Shown: positions 56,880-64,000 of the stretch, piece by piece
How positions within the stretch are numbered: position 1 is the first letter of the stretch
Layout: each line of letters opens with the position of its first letter
From: Metellina segmentata
Lineage: Eukaryota > Arthropoda > Arachnida > Araneae > Tetragnathidae
DNA: 64,000 bases
Reading direction: 5' to 3'
Assembly: GCA_947359465.1 (NCBI GenBank)
Contig: OX375882.1
Coordinates: 48,675,509-48,739,508 of the forward strand
Notes under the pieces: model-generated
Database searches by the model: none
The model's input: the letters and a program-made list of their open reading frames with translations, nothing else
What the model was told of the DNA's origin: nothing
Position numbers and translations under genes: made by a program

Positions 56880-57950
56880 CTGAATCCTTCTGATATTTGT
56901 CTACTTTTTGCAAATAATGTTCACTCAATTCCACTCATAGATGTTCCAAGACCTTAAAAAACTCAAATTTAAAGTTTCTCAAACCCATGCCTACATTGAG
57001 AGGACAAAAATAAATCCAGGTTCAGTATACCTTTATAAATATGCCAACAAGCTCAAGGCATCGCTTCCTTATTGTTATTTTAGCCACCACCGAAAAACGC
57101 GCTTCTGAAATACAGTTTCTCTCATCACCCAGCCTAAACGTGTCGCCGGTGCACTAAACCCAGGTTTGGATTCAAAATCCACACTCAATTTTTTTTCCAC
57201 CTCCAAAGGTTCTTATTCGTTATTCTTGGCACTTTCCACCTCCCCTTCCCGTATCAAATATAGCCTCGACGCAACAGAAGTGGGTGAAAAAAAAGAGGCC
57301 TCCTCGCCCACGACCTTAGGTACGAGTGTGTGGTTTGGACGAGGGTGACAAAGAGCCTTAACTTGTCCTCCGAAGCATTTCCTGATGGATGGGCGAAGGG
57401 ACAGATCGAGATGAATTCATTTTGAGCCCTGTTTTGTTAACTCTTGACATTGGCGTCTGGGATCGACATTTTTTTTGTCTTTCAATGTCCCGAATACAAT
57501 GGTCTTTGTTGTTGAGGGAGGGGAGGGTGAGCCTGACATCATGCCAAGTAGCTTCTGATCTGCAACAAGGAAGCCAACAAGTGATGGGGTTTTCGCTTTT
57601 GGGTCATAAAACAGGACTTGTACACTTAATTGTTGGTTGCTCATTACCAATGTGCGCGAAAGAAGTTACTGGGAGACCAGTAAAAAAGTAAAAGCACTTT
57701 GTTTTTTGAGCACATATAGTTGTCTTTACGAGCCCAGCGTGACCAAGGAAAAAGTTCGTTAGTGAGCAAATGTAAATATTCCACACACACAGACAGTCGA
57801 CATGCAGTTGAAATATACTAAGTCAGAAAAACACAGTTCTGAGAAAAAGAAAGGGTATTTTAATTTCAAACAGAAATTGAATATTGATCATTGCAACAAT
57901 TATTTCTAATACTATGTAAAACCGCATTTTATCAATTACTAGCCACTACG
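56880..57950. other. Intron; GC-richer 57.1-57.7 kb, nothing recognised
   Basis: A 100-codon frame (57389-57691) and others overlap without a domain. Confidence 0.4.
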
Positions 57951-57959
57951 TGGCCAGAA

Positions 57960-58375
57960 CGGTGTTTCCCGTGACAGTTCTCTTCGTGGAGTCATGTGTG
58001 AACACTGCTCGCTAACCCCCGGTGATTGCTAAAAATTCCCATTTGGTTTGTCATTCCATTTGGTCATGAAATGCGTCCAAATTCGAATTGGGAAGTGGTC
58101 CAATCGGCGTGACGTCACAATCTCTTGCTAAAATATAAATATTAAATTAAAAAATTATTTATTAAAAAAATAATAAAATTCATAAGATATCGATCTAATG
58201 TAAAATTATCCTTGCCGCAACAGTTCTTTTCGTGGGATCAAGAGTAACCACTGCTCGCTAACGCTCGCCAACCCCGGTTATTGCTACGCATTCCCATTTA
58301 ATTGCGAAGAGATCCGATAGACGTGACGTCACAATATCTTGCAAAAATAAAAACCATCACGCAAAGAAAATTTTT
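57960..58375. repeat. Tandem pair of a dispersed repeat carrying TGACGTCA
   Basis: Both units run CAGTTCT.TTCGTGG.., CACTGCTCGCTAAC, CCCGGT.ATTGCTA, ATTCCCATTT, then CGTGACGTCACAAT.TCTTGC. The CTGCTCGCTAACGCTCGCC part recurs at 48345 and near 8820. Confidence 0.75.
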
Positions 58376-58695
58376 TTAATGGACTTCGCCAGTCTCAAGA
58401 TTACCACACATTCTGTTGTAGTAAACTCATTAAAAATCATATTTGTGTATCGTTTCGATTGCAAGCCGAAATGCAGTATGCTCTACACTGGTATGAACCA
58501 ATATGGTTGAACCAAGCCAATGTGTGGCTTGCATTAGAGGAGATTTTTATAACTGATTTTTGAGCTTTTCTCAAAGTACGGATATTTTCCATCATCATAT
58601 TTTCGATCAGATGTAACTACTGTTCAGTGGACGTTTTACATTAAACTGAGTGTATTTACTACACTTGAGTGATCAGCATTTTGAGCTAGACTTAA

Positions 58696-58930
58696 ACCTC
58701 CTGGTGATTGTTACAAAGTAGCATCTCTTCACTATCATTTCTTCAGTCATTAGATTAGGTCAGATCTTGATCGACGATAAATCTTGTCATTAAAAGAAAC
58801 TGATTAAATCTTGATCTCAACACATAAAAAAATCAGCAATATCTAGATGACGAGGTATCAAGATCTGACCAATTTTGCTAATACCAAAATATCTCGTCAT
58901 TATCAAAATTGGGCAGATCTTGGTGATCTT
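58696..58930. repeat. TTAA MITE family-like fragment
   Basis: TTAA then ACCTCCTGGTGATTG at 58692, with GACGAGGTATCAAGATCTGA and AAATATCTCGTC modules. No right end. Confidence 0.45.
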
Positions 58931-59127
58931 GTATATATATATACACACACAGTCAGTATCGGTTATATGTCAGCTCAGCGGTCCAGAAATAGACGGATCA
59001 GACCATATAAGCGGGGAGGGGGGTGACCATATATGCGGGGCAGTATTATTTTCACCTATCATAATATAGTGCTGCTCATAAACAAATAATTAAACTTTCA
59101 AGAACATTTAAAAAATTAATTCTATTA

Positions 59128-59340
59128 AACGGGTTCTCTGGAGCGACGAATCAAGGTTCACCCTCTACCGTTCCGATGGCAGGGTCTGGAGTCTGCCTGG
59201 AGAACGCCTCCTTCCATAATGCTTTGTGCCCACAGTCAAGTTCGTCGTAGGTGGAATTATGGTCTGGGAGTGTTTCTCCTGGTGTGGACTGGGACATTGG
59301 TCCAAATTCATGGTAAGCTCTACTCCGATGCCTGCTGTAC
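59128..59340 (+). pseudogene. Tc1 transposase core fragment
   Basis: Plus strand VLWSDESRFTLYRSDGRVWS (with the first catalytic Asp), LPGERLLP, a stop, then VKFVVGGIMVWECFSW and CGLGHW. Matches the middle of Tc1 transposases (WSDES.F.L, GGIMVWGCFSW.GLGPL). Ends and C-terminus are absent. Confidence 0.75.
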
Positions 59341-59364
59341 TACATGGTTAAGCGTTCCTTGCTT

Positions 59365-59520
59365 TTCTTTCCCCCTACACATTTTTCACCTTTGAAACAA
59401 AGAGTTCTGTCTGGCAAGATCCGATAAAAAAAAGTCCACATTCATCAACGTTGAAGACGTTGGCAGATTCATATCTTGCGAGGACTTTTTTCTTCTGGTC
59501 ATTCCCTTTGTTGCTCCCCG
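59365..59520 (-). pseudogene. Tigger/pogo transposase core fragment
   Basis: Minus strand ARYESANVFNVDECGLFFIG then ELFVSKVKNV, resembling the first-Asp block of Tigger transposases (.YNADETGLFY..LP..T...KGEK). Nearby GACCATATAAGC.GGG motifs at 58998 and 59697 look like Tigger-type termini. Confidence 0.5.
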
Positions 59521-59732
59521 CCTCAAGAAATGGTTACAATTATTATTCAACAAAAAAAAAAAAAAACGATAACCTCATTGAAAAGATGAAAAACAGCCTC
59601 TATAACCGATAACCAGGAAAATATAATGACTATGGAAGCGGTGCTCTTTGACAAAGGTTTGTTTCCCTATTAAGTTCGACGGGACTTTAGAAAACTGACC
59701 ATATAAGCAGGGTTACCTTATAACAGGGTGAC

Positions 59733-59797
<65 letters not shown>
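59733..59797. repeat. Compound (TA)n(CA)n(TA)n microsatellite
   Basis: About 65 bp of alternating purine-pyrimidine. Confidence 0.95.
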
Positions 59798-59799
<2 letters not shown>

Positions 59800-59997
59800 C
59801 TACACCTTTTGACGAATCCACACCAAATTTGATACACTTATACTTTAGAACACTGCGGAAAACATAGTCTACTTCTTCCCTGTCTTCAGACCAATCTGTA
59901 GACATGAAAATTGGCACACAGGTAGTCCTCAAAGTGCCCCTCGAAACCCCAATTTTAAATCTAAATTTTTTTCCTGCAATAAACGGACATGGACAAG

Positions 59998-60086
59998 GAA
60001 ACACGTTCTACAGGGTTTGTGTATTTGAAACAGCTCAGGGGAATGGTCGCGGTAGAAAACACGTTCTACTGGGTTTGTGTATTTTA
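59998..60086. repeat. Short direct repeat pair
   Basis: AACACGTTCTACAGGGTTTG / AACACGTTCTACTGGGTTTG, each then TGTATTT. Confidence 0.85.
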
Positions 60087-60326
60087 GTTAACACAGGAAA
60101 ACGTCGTGATCATATTTGAAACCCCAGCAACACCGTGTTATTCAGCTGGTTAAGTATAAAGAAGGAAATTTAAGTAATGAGAAATAAAGATTCATAAACT
60201 GTTGCTGAATTCTCATGCTGAAATTGTGAGACCAAAATAGCTACTTCGATTTTAGCGTATCAAGTGATTCAATGTATTATTTCTTTTCCAGATTATATCC
60301 TTATTTTTTATTTATCTTCATTCCAG

Positions 60327-60447
60327 GCATGTGCTCCACGATACGTATATTTCTCCATCAATCACAGAAGGCGAGATCCAGTAGGTACCTGTTGGATCGC
60401 TAGAAATTCCATGGCCTCCTTCCAGGAGTATTCGCCTTGTAGAACTT
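60327..60447 (+). CDS. if: Integrin alpha (alphaPS2-like), coding exon 4; gene continues past the window
   Basis: Fourth coding exon, residues 141-180. The acceptor is TCATTCCAG at 60326 and the phase is 0. It reads ACAPRYVYFSINHRRRDPVG, then TCW, ending QEYSPCRT. CAPRY followed by DPVGTC (residues 157-162) and EYSPC (174-178) is the pattern of the RGD-binding integrin alpha group (vertebrate alpha5/alphaV/alpha8, insect alphaPS2), not the laminin-binding group. Cys142 and Cys162 form the second propeller disulphide in the family, and Cys178 would pair with a cysteine in the next exon. The donor is CTT|GTAAGT in phase 1. I searched the remaining 3.5 kb for the expected next blade and found nothing, so intron 4 exceeds the window. 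Confidence 0.9.
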
Positions 60448-62260
60448 GTAAGTACCTCAAACTTCTTTTTGTTTTTGACGTGATCTTTACTAACGAAACT
60501 TTTAACGAGGGCGCAATGAACTTTCTCTTATGACCTGCCCTTTCTTCAATCACGCTTAGATTTACGTTGGTTTGTCATAATTTGAGTTTAAGTTGTAGGT
60601 GATTTGTGGAAGGGAAAAGACCTAAAGATTCCTAAACTGAATGCAATAGTTTGAGCTGATCTTAGTTTAAAATTACCGAGTGCAAATTTTTTATTATGTA
60701 ACATTGATGAGTGAGCCATTGTCTATCACACCATTTTTGCAGTCTTTTTAGGTTTTCTTGTTCTCCAACTGTGGTATTTCAATTCAATTACGACACTTTT
60801 TGCAAACTGATTTTGGTTCTTCTAAAGAAAAATCTTCAAATGTTTTCGATATCTATAAAAAGTTAGTGTTAACTTCAGTTTGTAGTGGTCAACAAATTTG
60901 CAACAGAATATTCTGTCAGAATATACTCTTGCATCCACCTTCTAAAGAATTAGATGGAACATGTGCACGTAACTTCATGTTATTTCTCTCAATTTATCAG
61001 TTTGAAGATCTCCGGGGGAGAGTCACGTGGTATTGGAATAAAGTACGAATCGCAATGGTAAAACGAATTGACGAGTGCGATGAAAATGCTTTAAAGTATC
61101 GATAGTCAATCTGTCCAAATCGATTCCCAAGTCCACTTGACATTATTCTGAGATCTCACAACAGCAACTCCTCCTTTTTTTTCTTATCCTTCATTGGAAG
61201 ATCGCTGTACCATTGTAGAGTACCTAGTATATAACCATCACACTGACCATTTTGTGGTGATCAGAAATCTATATCGCTCTTTTCAATGAATTGTGAAGAA
61301 TAAACAGACTTCCTACCCAATCATTTTGTGTATGTCTCTTCAAAGGTGCACTCAAAACCACTTCTGACATTTTTTATGGCACGAAAGGTTTTCTAAGTGA
61401 CTAGATGTACACCTGCGAAAATAAAAATAGAACCACTCCTTTTCTTTACGCATAGACCATGAACAAATTCCATTGTGGCATCCCCAGTAGTAAAGGCAAC
61501 TCTATTCTGAAGATTTCAGTTCGCCAGTGAGTTTGTAGTGCAACACATTTGTGGAGCAAAAAAAGTTCGCAGTGTTGTGTTTTTAAAGCTTACAACATAA
61601 AACATCTTAACCTTTCGAGAAGACTGCAATTCCTTAAGAGCCTGACTCCTCCTTCATCAACTTGAAAACACCCCGAAGCAATCCTTATAAATTGCACGAA
61701 ACAGCAAAGTATTTAACTGCGCAAGGAGAGTCTAAACCCTACAGCTCTTTTAAAAAAATGTTCGCTCGTGTCAGTAATGATAACTTGTTCCGAAGCGACT
61801 TCTTTTCATACGCAGATTAATGCCGAGCACTTCCTAGTGGCAAGAGGCAACCTTTTTATTGTCCACTCATCTATCTTCCTAATTGCAAGAGACGCTCGTA
61901 ATTCAGCATAGCAATCGTTTGTGTCCAAGCTATGTGACGGACAAACAAGAGCTGACTTCAGTACCATGCCATTTTTCATTTCCCCCCGTCATGCTCTTTC
62001 GACCTTTTTTAAAGAACATTTTTTAGGCTTGAGTAGTTAAAAGCGTTTGGAGTGATAGGATGCTTGTTGTGACTTGTTGGTCACTGTTTGCAGAGTTTTC
62101 AGCACGTACTTTTTTGGAGTTGACTTTTGCGTTAACGCCATGCCCAAGTGGCTTGTTTTCGCTGAAATATTTATTTCTTCTTTGGGGAATAAAGAATAAC
62201 AATTCTGGAATGAGAACACAGGATAAATTATGAGTAGAGAATGTGTGTTTCGCTTCAATG
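60448..62260. other. Start of intron 4, nothing recognised
   Basis: A 115-codon frame (60758-61105) ends with a charged stretch (NKVRIAMVKRIDECDENALK) but has no known motif. No splice-bounded integrin exon found. Confidence 0.45.
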
Positions 62261-62266
62261 AGAGAG

Positions 62267-62800
62267 AGGTAACCACACTATTCACTTCCTAATATGGTGT
62301 AATGCCTGATCACAGAAAATGTCCCAAGATTCAGAGGCACGTCTTTAGGTTTCCTACACTTCTGCTTCTTGTTTTTTCTCTGCCTCACTCCCTCATTTGC
62401 CATGTGATTCGCGTTGCTTGGCCAGAAATGGCTATCTTCCTTAAATCCGAAAACAACTAACTAACTAAACTTCAGAAATGTTAGATTATTTCAATTCATT
62501 CAGAAAATCGTAACTCTTTGACATCAAGAAGGTAGGTAACCATACTATTTACTTCCAAATATGGTGACAATGCCTGATCAGAAAATATCTCTAACTTCAG
62601 GGGCACATTTTTAGGTTTCCTACACTTCTGCTTTTTTTCCTTTCTCTGCCCCACCTCCTTATTGCGTTGTTTGTCATGTGATTGGCGTTGCTCGGACAGA
62701 AATGGCTATCAACCTTAAAACCCGAAAAACAACCAACTAACCAAACTTCAGAAATGTTAGATTATTTCAATTCATTCAGAAAATCGTAATTCCTTGACAT
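62267..62800. repeat. Tandem duplication, 2 units of ~265 bp
   Basis: GGTTTCCTACACTTCTGCTT, CAGAAATGGCTATC and the long block AACTTCAGAAATGTTAGATT, then ATTTCAATTCATTCAGAAAA and TCGTAA occur twice. The 3' part of the unit is almost identical and the 5' part more diverged. Confidence 0.93.
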
Positions 62801-62814
62801 GTCTTGAAAATCGT

Positions 62815-62985
62815 AGAGGGAGATGGTTCGATTCCTCCCTCTCTTCTGTGTTATTAGTTGTTAAAACTTTCCTTTTGTGTAGTATATCTCCATTACTTGA
62901 TGTTGTGCGTCTTGTGTTTGGCGCAGCATGACCAAATATGGCCCTTGCGCCATAAAAAATATCAATCCAATCCTTGACACCTTGA
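62815..62985 (+). repeat. SINE type B copy
   Basis: Box B-like GATGGTTCGATTCCTCCC, then CTTGTGTTTGGCGCAGCATG and ACCAAATATGGCCCTTGCGC. Lies right behind the tandem duplication. Confidence 0.7.
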
Positions 62986-62989
62986 CATG

Positions 62990-63540
62990 AGTAGTACTAG
63001 TGGTAACTCAGTAAAAGTAATTTAAGTACTGTTGTTGAAACTCATCTCAACTTGGCATAAATAAACAACACCTTCTATTACCCCATGAGACTTGAAGACC
63101 TTCAAGAACCAGTTCAGGATGGTGAATAAGCTGGCCTGATGGACTGCCAAGATAGGAGATGTGTCGAGCGATGCCTGAGCTGAAATTAACTACTATGCTC
63201 ATGGTTTAATTAAAAAACTATATTAGTTTAAACAAGCTGTGTATTGATGGTGTATTTAATGTTACTATTTTCGTCGTGGATTAAATTTAACAACAATACA
63301 GTGCTTCTGTAAGACGAATTACTGTAATCAGATTTTGTGAGTTTAGAAGATTGTCTTCCAGGAATATAAATCGAATAGACTGATGAATGTTCTACATCGT
63401 AGACAACGTTTTATTCAACGTTTAATTTAAGTTGTATTTGTTCACACAGAAGTACAGTTCTGATACTTTTTTCGTTAGTTTGAGTTATTAGCTGCTTTGA
63501 ACGTCGACTAAACATTGGCAGTGAAGTTGCACACATTAAA
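62990..63540. other. Intron 4, nothing recognised
   Basis: AT-rich spacer. Confidence 0.45.
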
Positions 63541-63544
63541 AAAT

Positions 63545-63620
63545 TAATTAAAGTGGAATTGAACCCAGGATTGCAGCAAGACACACGCATATCTATCGAG
63601 CTAATCTGCCCACTCTAAAC
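63545..63620 (-). repeat. tRNA-derived SINE head fragment
   Basis: Inverted: GGGCAGATTAGCTCGATAGA (box A-like) and CTGGGTTCAATTCC (box B). Confidence 0.5.
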
Positions 63621-63639
63621 CCGCATAAACATTACCAGT

Positions 63640-63735
63640 ATATTAGACATTTTCTGTCAAGCTAAACGTAGATGGCGGTGGTGCTTCTACTGCGGTACAT
63701 GTTTATGTTTGTATTCTGAACGTGACATCAGAGGA
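63640..63735 (+). repeat. TGACGTCA MITE family end fragment
   Basis: TGTCAAGCTAAACGTAGATG, GCGGTGGTGCTTCTAC, GTATTCTGAACGTGACATCA; the palindrome is mutated by one base here. Confidence 0.65.
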
Positions 63736-63837
63736 CTAGGGGGTCTATTCCTTAAACAAGGGGCTTACTGTTTCTACATGAGGCTCAACGACCCCAGGAT
63801 GTCCAAACGATCTTACATTGCTTTCTCCTCTCCATCC

Positions 63838-63925
63838 TTGTCACAATTATTTGACATCGTCTTAGGTTTGGCGCAGCTTGTTTAAATATGACCCTTGCGC
63901 AATGTAACCCAAAACCAACCGATAT
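63838..63925 (+). repeat. SINE type B tail
   Basis: GGTTTGGCGCAGCTTGTTTA, ATATGACCCTTGCGCAATGT. Confidence 0.65.
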
Positions 63926-64000
63926 ATCTTACATGTCAGGGTAAAAGGGATTAAGTCAAAAGGGCTACTTTTCACAGCATCTTAAGTTGAATTCAGGAGG

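Larger units (their letters stand above)
47039..60326 (+). other. Integrin intron 3 (about 13.3 kb)
   Basis: Bounded by GTAAGT and TTCCAG, phase 0. It carries the TGACGTCA MITEs, minisatellites, a TTAA MITE with a hAT remnant, tandem repeat pairs and Tc1/Tigger fragments. Confidence 0.85.

Noticed and set aside
57389..57691. 100-codon frame as a protein-coding gene
   Set aside because: Overlapping frames exist on both strands and no motif or codon pattern supports either.
60758..61105. 115-codon frame as the next integrin exon or a separate gene
   Set aside because: It lacks any integrin propeller motif and splice-site fit; no family recognised.

Overview
This looks like AT-rich arthropod nuclear DNA, probably chelicerate and most likely a spider. 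That placement is an inference from the repeat content and the diverged integrin. There are no operons, no bacterial-type genes and no CRISPR arrays. The one host gene I can support is the 5' part of an integrin alpha subunit on the + strand, closest to the RGD-binding alphaPS2 (inflated) class. Four exons (12092-12282, 44058-44179, 46932-47038, 60327-60447) join in compatible phases into 180 codons. They encode a signal peptide and the start of the beta-propeller with its conserved cysteines. Introns 1, 2 and 3 are about 31.8, 2.75 and 13.3 kb, and intron 4 runs off the window. The 1.4 kb upstream of the start codon is GC-richer than its surroundings and probably holds the promoter and 5' UTR, but I see no decisive promoter element.

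Everything else I can identify is repetitive. Autonomous-type remnants comprise Tc1 (855-1115, 24263-24824, 42235-43634, 59128-59340), a DD41D mariner-like element with both ends (27675-28987), a DD34D-type mariner fragment (39590-40065), Tigger/pogo fragments (1838-2245, 59365-59520), hAT fragments (about 22215-24095 and 50380-50790) and LINE fragments (2547-3180, 6835-7255). All the transposase frames are broken.

Non-autonomous elements with recognisable ends include two hAT derivatives with 8-bp target duplications (14507-14992, 30034-30878), a Mutator-like MITE with long terminal inverted repeats (22326-22848), three Tigger-type MITEs (25685-26017, 32832-33237, 33877-34281) and a TTAA-flanked, piggyBac-like MITE family built around an ATATCTCG palindrome. 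There is also a MITE family that repeatedly carries TGACGTCA. At least three tRNA-derived SINE types occur, and two of them share a central domain. Tandem duplications and microsatellites fill in between.

Layout: 1-10.6 kb is intergenic and TE-rich. 10.6-12.3 kb is the 5' region and exon 1. 12.3-44.1 kb is intron 1 with most of the nested elements, the most striking at 14.06-15.38 kb. 44.1-47.0 kb holds exons 2 and 3. 47.0-60.3 kb is intron 3. 60.3-64 kb is exon 4 and the start of intron 4. I found no convincing new gene system. The most interesting items are the nested insertion stack, the DD41D element, the TTAA and TGACGTCA MITE families, a near-perfect 32-bp hairpin at 21.5 kb, and an unrecognised decayed reading frame at 31.7-32.2 kb.
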